A stretch of 64,000 bases of DNA from Azospirillaceae bacterium (GCA_031291675.1 JARLIO010000005.1:1-64000), one strand, 5' to 3'. Positions 43,209 to 52,195 are shown, counted from the first letter of the stretch. Translations and numbers: made by a program. Notes: generated from the letters alone by a model not told the origin.

Positions 43209-45584
43209 ATGGAACCCTCATCCTCCCGTTTTGCCACCGCCCTGGCGGCACATCAGGCCGGGCAGCTTGATCAGGCCGCGCGCGGCTATCAGTCGGTCCT
43301 GGCGCTCGAACCGTGGCACGCTGATGCCCGCCACATGCAGGGTGTCATCGCCTTGCAAAACGGCCAGCCTGAAACCGCGGCGGCGCTGATCCGCCAGGCG
43401 CTGCACCTGGCACCGGGCAACCCGCTGGCCTGGATCAATCTGGCCACAGCGCTCGGGTCATCGGGCCGGCCGGCCGTGGACGCGCTGCACAACGCCGCCC
43501 GGCTGGATCCCGCCAGCGCCGAGGCCTGGCTTGGTCTGGGCAATGACGGTCTGGCGACGCACCAGCCGGCACGGGCCGTGGCGTGCTATCGCCGGGCGCT
43601 GTCCCTGGCACCGCATGATGGGACGATCTGGCTGCAACAAGGCATTGCCCGGGCCGCGCTGGGCCAATGGTCGGCGGCCGAGGCCGCCTATCGCCGCGCG
43701 GCACCCCTGGGCGCCGATCCGATCGCGGTTCTGACCCACCTGGCCGCGGTGCTGCGCCGCCAGCAGCGGCCCCAACACGCTGCGCTCTGCCTGCGCGCCG
43801 CGCTGACCCTCGATCCCGCGGCCGGCGACGCGGTGATCGCCCAGGCCGTGACCGCCCCGACCTGGATCCAACGCGCGGCACGCCTGGCCACGACCGCCGC
43901 GGCGCTCAACGATCTCGGCACCGCCCTGGCCGCGGCCGGTCACGGTGCCGACGCCGCGGCTTTGTTTGCCCAGGCCATCGCCCGGCAGCCCGATCATGCC
44001 GACGCCCGCGCCAATCTCGGCCTGTCGCTGCTGGCGCAATACCGTTTTCGCGAGGCCGCCAATCTGTTTGCCAGCGCCCTGGTGCAGCGCCCGGCGGATC
44101 CCCTGCTGCTGATCAATCTGGGGCTGGCGCGGCGCAGCCAGGGTTTCCGCGATGCCGCCCTGACATTATTGCGCCGGGCCCGGCGGCTGGATCCGACCCA
44201 GCCGCTGGCGCGCTTTGCCGACGCCGTCGCCGTGCTGCCGATCCTGTGCCGCGATGACGCGGAAATCGATGCGGTTCGCCGTGATTATCGCGCCGCCCTG
44301 ACGGAACTCGACCGGGCCTGGTCCGATCCGGACACCGCCGCGGCGGCGGCGCCCGCCATCGGCATCATTCAACCCTTCTATCTGCCCTATCACGGCCGCG
44401 ACGACCGCGCGCTGCAGGAGCAGTATGGCCGGCTGATTTGTCGCATCATGGCGGCGCGCTATCCGCAATGGTGCCGGCCGCTTGATCCACCGCCGCGCAA
44501 CCCCGACGGCCGGCTGCGCATTGGCCTGGTGTCGGGGTGGTTCTGTGAGCATTCGGTGTGGAAGCTGCCCCTGGGCGGCTGGGTCGCCGGGCTCGATCGC
44601 CAACGGTTCCAGGTCACCGGCTATCACACCGGCCCCCGCCACGACGCCCGTACCGCCGAGGCCCAGGCCCGGCTCGACCGGTTCATCGCCGGGACGGACT
44701 TCGAGGCGATGGCGGCACAGATCGCGGCCGACCAGCCCCATGTGCTGCTCTATCCGGAGATCGGCATGGATCCGGTGGCGTTGCGCCTGGCAACATTGCG
44801 GCTGGCTCCGGTGCAATGCAACAGCCTGGGACAACCGGTGACCTCGGGCCTGCCGACACAGGACTGGTTCCTGTCCAGCGACCTGATGGAACCCGCCGGG
44901 GCCGGCGCGCACTATAGCGAGCGCCTGCTGCGCCTGCCCCATATCGCGGTCTATTACGAGGGCCCGGTGGTGGCGCCCAGCCCCATCGATCTCAGCGTCT
45001 TTGGCGTCAAGCCCGACGATGTCAAATTCCTGTGCGCCCAGTCGCTGTTCAAATTCCTGCCGGCCTATGACGGGGTGTTTCCGGCGATCGCGGCACGCCT
45101 GCCCCAGGCCCGGTTCCTGTTCATCGAAAGCTATGGCGAGGCCGTGACCCGCGCCTTTCGCGACAGGCTGGAACGGGCGTTCGCCGCGGCCGGGCTGCAC
45201 GCGGCCGATCATGTGACGATCCTGCCGCAACAACCGCTGCCGCGCTATGCCGGGCTTAACCGTCAGTGCGATGTCTTCCTCGACAGCATCGGCTGGTCGG
45301 GCTTCAACACCACCTTGGAATCGCTGGCCGCGGCGCTGCCCGTGGTGACGCTGCCCGGGCCGCAGATGCGGGCGCGCCACAGCCTCGCGGTACTGCGGAT
45401 GATCGGAATCGACGAGACCATCGCCGATGACGTCGACGCCTATATCGCACACGCCGTCGCCCTGGGCCACGACCGCGCCATCCGCGCCGCCGTCCCGGCG
45501 CGGATGCAAGCGCAGCGGCACCTTGTGTACCGTGACGGCGTGACCATGGCCGCGCTCAACGACTTCCTGGCAGCAGCGGTGTAA
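43209..45584 (+). CDS. TPR-repeat O-GlcNAc-transferase-like glycosyltransferase (GT41/SPINDLY type)
   Basis: 791 aa from the ATG at 43209. About ten TPR units occupy residues 1-330. The catalytic part follows (RIGLVSGWFCEHSVWKLPLGGW, a LLYPEIGMDP segment, LRLAPVQCNSLGQPVTSGL, DVFLDSIGWSGFNTTLESLAAALPVVTLPG), the GT41 hallmark. Bacterial members glycosylate proteins such as flagellin or adhesins. The nearby collar and Ser-rich peptide genes are possible acceptors, but nothing in the sequence proves this. The frame upstream to 42834 passes through a repeat and is not part of the gene. Confidence 0.86.
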   Translation: MEPSSSRFATALAAHQAGQLDQAARGYQSVLALEPWHADARHMQGVIALQNGQPETAAALIRQALHLAPGNPLAWINLATALGSSGRPAVDALHNAARLDPASAEAWLGLGNDGLATHQPARAVACYRRALSLAPHDGTIWLQQGIARAALGQWSAAEAAYRRAAPLGADPIAVLTHLAAVLRRQQRPQHAALCLRAALTLDPAAGDAVIAQAVTAPTWIQRAARLATTAAALNDLGTALAAAGHGADAAALFAQAIARQPDHADARANLGLSLLAQYRFREAANLFASALVQRPADPLLLINLGLARRSQGFRDAALTLLRRARRLDPTQPLARFADAVAVLPILCRDDAEIDAVRRDYRAALTELDRAWSDPDTAAAAAPAIGIIQPFYLPYHGRDDRALQEQYGRLICRIMAARYPQWCRPLDPPPRNPDGRLRIGLVSGWFCEHSVWKLPLGGWVAGLDRQRFQVTGYHTGPRHDARTAEAQARLDRFIAGTDFEAMAAQIAADQPHVLLYPEIGMDPVALRLATLRLAPVQCNSLGQPVTSGLPTQDWFLSSDLMEPAGAGAHYSERLLRLPHIAVYYEGPVVAPSPIDLSVFGVKPDDVKFLCAQSLFKFLPAYDGVFPAIAARLPQARFLFIESYGEAVTRAFRDRLERAFAAAGLHAADHVTILPQQPLPRYAGLNRQCDVFLDSIGWSGFNTTLESLAAALPVVTLPGPQMRARHSLAVLRMIGIDETIADDVDAYIAHAVALGHDRAIRAAVPARMQAQRHLVYRDGVTMAALNDFLAAAV

Positions 45585-45586
45585 CA

Positions 45587-45615
45587 GCCCGCCCTGATCT
45601 TGACTCATGGCGGGC
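45587..45615. terminator. GCCCGCC/GGCGGGC hairpin after the GT41 gene
   Basis: GCCCGCC (45587-45593) and GGCGGGC (45609-45615) with a 15-nt loop containing CTTGACTCAT, 3 bp after the stop codon. It is similar to the hairpin at 29835-29875. Confidence 0.5.
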
Positions 45616-45671
45616 CAGCAATTCTCATTTTGACATTTGATGTGTTTACCGCACCCACAAACCTACCACCG

Positions 45672-45767
45672 TCATGCTCGCGAAAGCGGGCATCCAGGGC
45701 CACAGGCACCAACGTTCTGAGCTTGTGGCCCTGGACCCAAGCGGTCGCGGGGGTGACGGAGACTTAT
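45672..45767. repeat. Family C palindromic repeat, copy 5
   Basis: Contains GTCATGCTCGCGAAAGCGGG, AGGGCCACAGGCACCAACGT and TGGCCCTGGACCCAAGCGGT. It is the larger form of the family and lies in the space between the GT41 gene and the oxygenase gene. Confidence 0.72.
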
Positions 45768-45867
45768 TTTACAAGATAAGGATATTTGTTCCACCAGGTA
45801 CAAGTTGCGAGCCGGTCGCATTGAGAATTGCCGATGGCGGGCCGATCTTCTTGACGGCGGGGCGACG

Positions 45868-46914
45868 TCAGCGACGAAGATCGGGCAAGTGGAAATGCGG
45901 CGGTCCGACGCGATCGGCGCCGAGACTGATGTCCTTGAGTTCTTGCCCGTGCCGCTCGAAATCCAGGCGGGAAACGTTTCCGGTGCGAGCGTTCGGCACC
46001 AGATCCGCCAGATCAATCTCCGCCACCAAGGCATGCAGGGCCTGCTTGAGTTCGTGCAGGTGCTCGCCCGCCGCCCTCTCTCCGGCGAGCCGGGGGGCGT
46101 CCTGGCGGAACAAGGGATTGCCGATGGCGCGGCGGCGCAGCGCATGGACAAGGTCGACCCCGCGCACCGGCTGGACGCCGATGGTGAGATGGACGCTGGG
46201 AACCTCGCCCGCACCGACATTATGGGCACCATGCCACTCACCGCGCGGCACGAACAGCAGGTCGCCGCTGTTCAACGGGAACTCTTCGACCGGCATGTCG
46301 ACGGTGCGGTCCAGTTTCCCCCATTCGGCGACGGTTTCGGGGGTCGGCAGATGTTCCGGTTGGTCGTAGAGGCGCCAATATTTTGCCCCCGACACCTGCG
46401 CGACGATGACGTCATGGTCGTCGAAATGCGGATCGAAGCCAAATCCGGGGCCGAAGGTCAGATAGGCATTGATCCAGACCCGGGCCCGCAGGATGACAGA
46501 CAGATCGTTGCGCAGCCGCAGCAAGGGCGGATGCATCCCGTGGATGCCGTTGATGATGAGGGTGGCGCCTTGCCGCAACAGGTCGCACAGTGCGGTCGGG
46601 TTGATCCGCGGTCGCGGAAAGGGGGCAAACCAGAACCGGCTGGAAATCGCCACACCATGGCGAAACAGCCTCACATCCGCGTGTTGCTCCTCCACGGCCA
46701 GGCGATCGCTGTCCAGGATGGCGTTAACCGCCGGCCAGTCGAGCAGAGTGGCAAAGCGCGGTGCTTCGCCACGCAGCAGCAGACGCTTCCCGGCGGCCGT
46801 CGCCGCGACAAAGTCGCCAACCTCGACAGGCGCGATCAGCGCGCCAAATCGTTCAACAGAACCAGGATCATGCACGAGACGATTTCCTTGCAGAATCACA
46901 TTGGCGAAGATCAT
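45868..46914 (-). CDS. JmjC/cupin_4-type 2-oxoglutarate Fe(II) oxygenase-like protein
   Basis: About 348 aa with the metal motif H-x-D (GFDPHFDDHDVIVAQVSGAKYWRLY) and the distal His (FVPRGEWHGAHN), the facial triad of JmjC/ribosomal-oxygenase-type cupins that hydroxylate protein side chains. The start is uncertain: ATG at 46914 or a GTG at 46875 with AAGGA. The divergent kinase gene begins at 46937, so the promoters must overlap the 5' ends. Its place at the edge of locus 2 suggests a peptide or protein modifier, but an unrelated role is possible. Confidence 0.8.
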   Translation of the reverse strand: MIFANVILQGNRLVHDPGSVERFGALIAPVEVGDFVAATAAGKRLLLRGEAPRFATLLDWPAVNAILDSDRLAVEEQHADVRLFRHGVAISSRFWFAPFPRPRINPTALCDLLRQGATLIINGIHGMHPPLLRLRNDLSVILRARVWINAYLTFGPGFGFDPHFDDHDVIVAQVSGAKYWRLYDQPEHLPTPETVAEWGKLDRTVDMPVEEFPLNSGDLLFVPRGEWHGAHNVGAGEVPSVHLTIGVQPVRGVDLVHALRRRAIGNPLFRQDAPRLAGERAAGEHLHELKQALHALVAEIDLADLVPNARTGNVSRLDFERHGQELKDISLGADRVGPPHFHLPDLRR

Positions 46915-46936
46915 AGCCCGAGCGGTCAGGCCCGTC

Positions 46937-47875
46937 ATGGAAGAGATGTCGCAGGCATCAGGGGCGGAATTGCCTGATTATTGGTTCTACGGCCTGCGCC
47001 TGCGCACCGATCTGCCATTGACCGCGCTGTCGCCCTGGCCGGACAATCGGGGAGCGGCGGACATCGACTGTCGCCTCGGCGCGGTTCCCGAACGGCTGGA
47101 AGCCCCGGTCTGGGCCACCCAAGGCATGGCGATGGCATCCGACGGCTCGATCCTGAGACGGTTGGGCGATATGGGACGCGCCCTGATCCGCAACGGCGAT
47201 ACCCTCCGCATCGCGCTGTCCCGGCCGGACCCGCCGGAACTGGCAATGGACGCCTACCTCCTGGCCGGCTTGGCCACCACGCTGTTGCATCAGCGGGGTG
47301 ACCTGCCGATGCATGCCAGCGCGGTGGAGACGGCGGGACGCGCCCTGCTGTTCGCCGGCCCTGCCGGTGGTGGCAAATCGACCCTTGCCGCCTGGCTGGC
47401 GCAGGAGGGCTACAGGTTGTTGAGCGACGACATCACCGTCATCCGCTTCCAGGCGGACGGAACGCCGCTGGCCGTTCCCGGATCACCTCATCCAAGGCTG
47501 TATGATGATGCGGCGGCACTGGTCGGCGTGTCGGAGCTGAGACTATCCGCCCGCCGGTCGGTCGGAAAGCGGATCTGGCTGCGGCCGGCGCAGGAACTCG
47601 CCCCCCGGCCCCTGGCCGCCATCATCCGCCTGGCCAAGGATCCCGCCCTTGCCAAACCGACCCTGGAGCGGCTGCGCGGGCTCGCAGCGATCATGCCGTC
47701 TGAGGAACTCTGGCATGGCATGCCGCTGGCCCGCCGGCTAGGCCGCTCCCTGGTTTTGGCCGGGGAGATGGCGCGGATTGCCGCCACCGTGCCGGTCTAC
47801 CGCCTGACCCGTCCCGCCGCTCGACCCAATCTGCCGGCCATCGCCGATCTGGTGCGCAATCTGCCGGTGTTATGA
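46937..47875 (+). CDS. HPr-kinase-like protein, locus 2 copy a
   Basis: 312 aa: Walker A GPAGGGKS at 141-148, preceded by LHQRGDLPMHAS at 117-128 as in the locus 1 kinase. The ATG at 46937 is followed by the SQASGAELPDYWFYGLRLRTDLPLTAL segment, which parallels FYGYRLRTDLPLTSL in locus 1. It is closer to the locus 1 kinase than to the second locus 2 kinase, judged by eye. It stands 95 bp upstream of the precursor candidate on the same strand. The likely reaction is phosphorylation of the precursor Ser. Confidence 0.84.
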   Translation: MEEMSQASGAELPDYWFYGLRLRTDLPLTALSPWPDNRGAADIDCRLGAVPERLEAPVWATQGMAMASDGSILRRLGDMGRALIRNGDTLRIALSRPDPPELAMDAYLLAGLATTLLHQRGDLPMHASAVETAGRALLFAGPAGGGKSTLAAWLAQEGYRLLSDDITVIRFQADGTPLAVPGSPHPRLYDDAAALVGVSELRLSARRSVGKRIWLRPAQELAPRPLAAIIRLAKDPALAKPTLERLRGLAAIMPSEELWHGMPLARRLGRSLVLAGEMARIAATVPVYRLTRPAARPNLPAIADLVRNLPVL

Positions 47876-47970
47876 TTTCGCCACAAGCGGAAGGGTTGCA
47901 GCAGCGAGGATCGTCATTTATAGATCCTAAATAGCAAGAGGCCCGTGAACCAAGACCCTGGAGGATGTTG

Positions 47971-48135
47971 ATGGAAGAGCGTGATAACGACAAGGAATCC
48001 GCCGATGCCGTCAACCTGGCCGCGCCCGCCGCCCGCCGCCCCTGGCACCGGCCGGTTATGGATGTGGTGCCGATCGCGGTGGCCACCGCGCTAAATTCCA
48101 ACCACACTTCAGATAATGGCAACAGCCTGTCCTGA
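47971..48135 (+). CDS. Candidate lasso-peptide precursor, locus 2
   Basis: 54 aa, with GGAGG (about 47960) 6 nt before the ATG. The acidic N-terminus leads to W25-H-R-P28 and, eleven residues on, T39-A40, exactly the spacing found in the locus 1 candidate. The predicted core is LNSNHTSDNGNSLS (L41-S54), in which Asp48 is residue 8, the usual ring acceptor, and the last residue is Ser. Leu at core position 1 is uncommon but known lasso peptides tolerate several residues there. The kinase gene is upstream and the cyclase gene 80 bp downstream. The two candidates share no obvious similarity outside these positions, which argues for selection on the motif. Confidence 0.75.
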   Translation: MEERDNDKESADAVNLAAPAARRPWHRPVMDVVPIAVATALNSNHTSDNGNSLS

Positions 48136-48215
48136 TGCGTCCCCGGTGACAGGGCGGCGCACGGGCGCGGGGTCCATGGTGAGGGGGACGGGCGACAAGG
48201 CGGGAGTGGCGCGCC

Positions 48216-50117
48216 GTGGCGATTGCGGGGTTGGTTTTCTTTTCAGGGGAGGATGAGCGGGCGGACGCCCGGCGGTCCCTGCGTGCGATGGGCGGGGCCG
48301 GACCGGTCGTGCTGGCCCGGTCTCCTGGTGTTTCCATTGCCACCGCCGGCTGCGGTCCCCTGGCTCCCATCGAAGGGGAGGGGGGCCGCTATCTCGCCGC
48401 CTTCGCGGGCCGTCTGGATAACCGGGAGGGGCTGAGCCGGCGATTGCAGATCGCCGAGGGTCGCAAATGCCGCGACGCCGAGTTGCTGGTGCGCGCCTGC
48501 CAGCGCTGGGGGGATGATTTCGCCGATCAGATGATCGGAGAGTTCGCGTTCGCCCTGTGGGATGAGACGCGGCGGCGGCTGGTGCTGGGCCGGGACGCGC
48601 TGGGTTGCCGGCCGCTGCATTTCTGGCGCGGCCCGAATTGTCTGTTTTTCGCCTCGGAGCCACGGGGACTGCTGGCCCAGCCGGCGGTCCCCCGGGCGAT
48701 CGATCCCGTCGGGGTGGCCCGTTGGCTGGCCTTGCTGCCGGCGACGGGAACCGGCAGCCTCCATGCCGGGATCGAGCGCGTGCCACCCGGGCATGTCGTG
48801 ATTGCCGATGAAGGGGGCTGCCGGCTGTACCGCTATTGGCGGCCGGAAAATTTGGCGCCGGTCCGGCTGCGCGGCGACGCCGACTATGCGCGGGCCCTGC
48901 GTGATCTGCTGGATCAGGCGGTCGCCTGCCGGCTGCCGGCGACCGGGGAAACCGGGATCAGCATGAGCGGCGGTCTCGACAGCACCAGCGTCGCCGTTCT
49001 CGCGGCCCGCCACCTGGCCGAACAGGGCCGGCGGCTGACCGTGTTCACGGCGGTGCCGTCCGCCCCCGTCGATGCCGGCTGGTTTCCCGGCCGGATCTGT
49101 GATGAAGGAGCCGCCGCCGCCTCGGTCGTCGCCCGCCATCCGAATATGGATCATGTGCTGATCCCCAATGACGCCCTGTCCTGGTTCGACGCCCAGGATC
49201 GCGCCGCTTGCGGCAGCGACCGTCCGGTGCTCAATCCCGGCAACGCGATGTGGGCGGAGGCGATCCTGCGGGCGGCGAAGGCGCGGCGATTGAGCGTGCT
49301 GATGGATGGCGGGATGGGAAATATGACCATCAGCTATGATGGCCTGCCCTGGCTGGCCCAGCTTTGCCGCGCCGGCGACGGGGTGCAACTGGCCGGACAG
49401 ATTTTCGCCCTGTGGCGCAACGGTTATTCTCTGGCGTCCTTGCTGAACCAGGCGGTCGGCCCGATCCTGCCCAGGGCGTTGCGCCACCTGGCAGTCCGGG
49501 CCATGGGCCGCCGCCCGCCGCCCGGACTGCATGATTTTTCCGCCATCCATCCCGATTTCCTCCGGCGGCTCGGTCTGGCGGATGAGGCGCTGGAGATTGC
49601 CGGCAGCATGCACAATACCGAGGCCGGACGGCGCGGCGACCCGCGCCTGGCCGTGATACAACGCAACGACCGCGGCCTCTCCTATCCGCACCAGCGGCGG
49701 AATGGCGGGGTGGAGCGCGCCGACCCGACCTGCGACCGGCGCGTTGTGGAGTTCTGCCTGGCCATTCCGCCCGGGCAGTTCCTGCGCGGGGGTCAGCCAC
49801 GCTCCCTGATCCGGCGGGCCATGGCCGATCTGTTGCCCGCGCCGTTGCTGCGGGATCGCCGCCGCGGGCTGCAAGCCGCGGACTGGCACCGGGCGGCGAC
49901 GGCGGCCCGGCCGGAAATGCTGGCCGAGATCGACCGTTTGCAGCGCAGCGCCTTTGCCCGGGAATGCCTGGATTTGCCGCGCTTGCGGCGGCTGCTCGAA
50001 AACTGGCCGGCAGACGGCTGGAGCGACCCGGCGATCGTCGACCAGTACCAGCATCTGCTGGGCCGAGGCTTGTCCCTCGGACGTTTCGTGCGCCGCTTTG
50101 AAGGCGCAAACGAATAG
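48216..50117 (+). CDS. Asparagine-synthetase-like lasso cyclase (C protein), locus 2
   Basis: 633 aa from a GTG at 48216 (the ORF opens with AIAGLVFFSG). The N-terminal half has no Cys2 nucleophile; the ATP-binding half keeps SGGLDS at 251-256 and LMDGGMGN later. This matches C proteins that form the isopeptide ring after ATP activation of the acidic side chain. The precursor ends 80 bp upstream; the sulfotransferase gene is convergent with only 10 bp between the stops. The paralogue in locus 1 is clearly related in domain layout but distant in sequence. Confidence 0.84.
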   Translation: MAIAGLVFFSGEDERADARRSLRAMGGAGPVVLARSPGVSIATAGCGPLAPIEGEGGRYLAAFAGRLDNREGLSRRLQIAEGRKCRDAELLVRACQRWGDDFADQMIGEFAFALWDETRRRLVLGRDALGCRPLHFWRGPNCLFFASEPRGLLAQPAVPRAIDPVGVARWLALLPATGTGSLHAGIERVPPGHVVIADEGGCRLYRYWRPENLAPVRLRGDADYARALRDLLDQAVACRLPATGETGISMSGGLDSTSVAVLAARHLAEQGRRLTVFTAVPSAPVDAGWFPGRICDEGAAAASVVARHPNMDHVLIPNDALSWFDAQDRAACGSDRPVLNPGNAMWAEAILRAAKARRLSVLMDGGMGNMTISYDGLPWLAQLCRAGDGVQLAGQIFALWRNGYSLASLLNQAVGPILPRALRHLAVRAMGRRPPPGLHDFSAIHPDFLRRLGLADEALEIAGSMHNTEAGRRGDPRLAVIQRNDRGLSYPHQRRNGGVERADPTCDRRVVEFCLAIPPGQFLRGGQPRSLIRRAMADLLPAPLLRDRRRGLQAADWHRAATAARPEMLAEIDRLQRSAFARECLDLPRLRRLLENWPADGWSDPAIVDQYQHLLGRGLSLGRFVRRFEGANE

Positions 50118-50127
50118 GCCAAGCCAG

Positions 50128-50964
50128 TCAGGCCAGATAACCCAGCCGCCGCATCACCGGCCCATGGTCGCGCTCAATTCTGGCTGCCTGTGCAACGGAC
50201 AGGCGGTCGCGCCAGGCGCCGGCGATGCCCTGGCGGAAAAAACGGGCACCGGGATTGAGCCGCGCTTCACTGAAGCCGTCAGCGGCTTCGGCCGCCCGCA
50301 GGACATCGAATCGGCTGGCCGCCACCGCCCGGCCGACGCGGACGGCGTCATGCGGGAAACCGGCCACCCGGGCGATGGCCTGGAACCGGCTTATCGGGTC
50401 GGCCAGCAGATCCTCGTAACGGAACAGGAACAAGGGCAAGCCGGACTCCAGCCAACTCAGCGCGTAGGCACTCCAACTGGAGACAAATTGGGGAATCTGG
50501 GCCCAGATCCCGTCCGATTGCTGTGGCAGGGGATAGGCGGGATCGGCCATCCGATCAATGGCGGCGTCAATGTCATAGCCGCCGCGATGGGCGAGGGACG
50601 GGGCAACGTCGCGAGGATCGCGCACCAGAAAGACGACCGCATCGATCATATCCGCCGGCAAGGGAAAGGCGCAGGTTCCCGGAAAGGGCAGCCAGGCGTC
50701 ATGCAGCTTCAGAACGACCGGTGGCGGACAGTCACACAACATAGCCCGGCAGGCTTCGCCGCGATATCGGGCGAATTCGGCGGGCAGAAGGTCGGATGTA
50801 TCCACATCAAGGGCATCGTCGTAATGCGCACGGCTGAGACGACCGTCACCGTAAAGCGCATTGATATCAACCGCGCCGCCGCCCTGGCGCAAGCTGGTGA
50901 GACAGGCGCGGACCCAGGTGTTGCCCGATTTTGGATAGGAGGCGACAAGCGTGACGCCGGTCAT
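50128..50964 (-). CDS. PAPS-dependent sulfotransferase, locus 2
   Basis: 278 aa: SYPKSGNTWVRAC at 9-21 (PAPS 5' loop), LVRDPRDVAPS at 113-123 (3'-phosphate motif), KLHDAW with the likely base His88, and RQGIAGAWRDRLS near the end. The start at 50964 overlaps the kinase stop (ATGA). It is the last gene of a collar-PqqD-kinase-sulfotransferase operon. The locus 2 core has no Tyr, so if the core is the substrate, sulfation must occur on Ser, Thr or a terminal group. Confidence 0.88.
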   Translation of the reverse strand: MTGVTLVASYPKSGNTWVRACLTSLRQGGGAVDINALYGDGRLSRAHYDDALDVDTSDLLPAEFARYRGEACRAMLCDCPPPVVLKLHDAWLPFPGTCAFPLPADMIDAVVFLVRDPRDVAPSLAHRGGYDIDAAIDRMADPAYPLPQQSDGIWAQIPQFVSSWSAYALSWLESGLPLFLFRYEDLLADPISRFQAIARVAGFPHDAVRVGRAVAASRFDVLRAAEAADGFSEARLNPGARFFRQGIAGAWRDRLSVAQAARIERDHGPVMRRLGYLA

Positions 50965-51896
50965 TGCTGAACCATCTTTTCCACCGCCGCGACCGTATCG
51001 GACAGTCCGGCCAGGCCGTGGCTGCGGATCAACCGCCCGGTCTGGCACTGATTGGCGATGCTGGCCATCGACAGGAACAGCCGGGGCGTCATGCCCCAGC
51101 GGTCGGCGACCCTTTGACGATGGACCAGACGATGCAGTTCCGCCGCGCCGGCCACTCCGTCCAGGGGGATGAAGGCCGGCATTTGCATGCGACCCGCCCA
51201 GGACAGCACGGCCACAGCGGCGAGCGGCACCGGTTGGCGGGGGAACGCATGGTGGTCGCCGATGACATGGCGGTGCTTCGCCAGTCCCGAACGGGTCGGC
51301 AACCGCCCGGATTCCGGCAGGCCCAGGGCCGTCGCCGCATCCCGCCACAGGCTGATGGCCGGGAAAGAGGGCAGCACCTGCGGACCCCCGGCGGCGAAGG
51401 CGTCGATGACGCAAAAACTGTCGGCCAACGGCACATGTCCACGCAGCGCCAGCGCCGCGGCCAGCGTTGATTTCCCATAGCCGGAATCGGCGGCAAGAAG
51501 AACGGCCCGACCGTCGATGGCAACACCGGCGGCGTGCAACGGACACAGATCCCGCTGAAGGCATAGCAGACTCAACACCGTTCCCAGCAGGAAGGTGCGG
51601 ATATCCGCGGCACCGGCACCGGTTTCCGGATCAATGATCACCTCCCGGCCATCCTGCACCAGATAGCGGGCGACACCATCAATGGCCAGACGTGCCGTGC
51701 GATGCTGATCAATTTCCAGCATCGGCGAGCGGTGAATGGCACCGGCCAAATGGCGAGGCACCGTTCCCCGGCGGACAACAATATCCGGCACAGCCTGTCT
51801 TTCCCCCGAACGAAGCAGCTCCGGCAAGGCCAGGTCCGACCGGACCTGCCACCCGCACAGAAAATGATCCGCCGTCAGGTCCCCCTCGCCGGCCAT
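50961..51896 (-). CDS. HPr-kinase-like protein, locus 2 copy b
   Basis: 311 aa: Walker A A-D-S-G-Y-G-K-S at 136-143, which differs from the GPAGxGKS of the other two kinases, and a weaker motif LCLQRDLCPLHAAG at 111-124. This copy may have another acceptor residue or be less active. Its start overlaps the PqqD stop by one base (TAATG) and its stop overlaps the sulfotransferase start by four. Locus 2 therefore has two kinases where locus 1 has one. Confidence 0.84.
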   Translation of the reverse strand: MAGEGDLTADHFLCGWQVRSDLALPELLRSGERQAVPDIVVRRGTVPRHLAGAIHRSPMLEIDQHRTARLAIDGVARYLVQDGREVIIDPETGAGAADIRTFLLGTVLSLLCLQRDLCPLHAAGVAIDGRAVLLAADSGYGKSTLAAALALRGHVPLADSFCVIDAFAAGGPQVLPSFPAISLWRDAATALGLPESGRLPTRSGLAKHRHVIGDHHAFPRQPVPLAAVAVLSWAGRMQMPAFIPLDGVAGAAELHRLVHRQRVADRWGMTPRLFLSMASIANQCQTGRLIRSHGLAGLSDTVAAVEKMVQQ

Positions 51897-52195
51897 TAAG
51901 AGCGGACGTCGATGATGCCCTGCGCCCGCATCTGCTCCAACAGGGGCAACACATCCGCCTCGATCACGTCAGCGGTCGCCTGATAATCCCGAACCAGGGC
52001 CGCACACAGGTTGGCCACTGTCGCTGGCCGGGCCAGACGCCGCCAGATATCGCTGCCGATATCGTCAAGCCCGCAATAGGTGCTGGCGGATAGGCTCATC
52101 ACCACCGTCTGGCCGCAAATGTCAGTGGCGAGTTGACGGTCCGACCAGGTGACGGTGTCGGCCAATGTGACCGGTGGAAGCTCTGGTGTCGGCAT
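51896..52195 (-). CDS. PqqD-like RiPP recognition protein (B1), locus 2
   Basis: 99 aa from the ATG at 52195; a TTG at 52219 overlapping the collar stop is possible. The PqqD pattern is SLSASTYCGLDDIGSDIWRRLARPATVANLCAALVRDY, aligning residue by residue with the locus 1 protein (YVGFDDIASIIWRRLERPQTVATLCEGL). It binds the W-x-x-P leader by analogy. It follows the last collar gene by 20 bp or less, which puts it in the collar operon. Confidence 0.86.
   Translation of the reverse strand: MPTPELPPVTLADTVTWSDRQLATDICGQTVVMSLSASTYCGLDDIGSDIWRRLARPATVANLCAALVRDYQATADVIEADVLPLLEQMRAQGIIDVRS

Noticed and set aside
44166-45608. 480-aa minus-strand ORF across the GT41 gene
   Set aside because: Antisense shadow; no motif, poor composition.
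48243-50054. 603-aa minus-strand ORF across the locus 2 cyclase
   Set aside because: Antisense shadow of the SGGLDS-containing cyclase; no domain seen.
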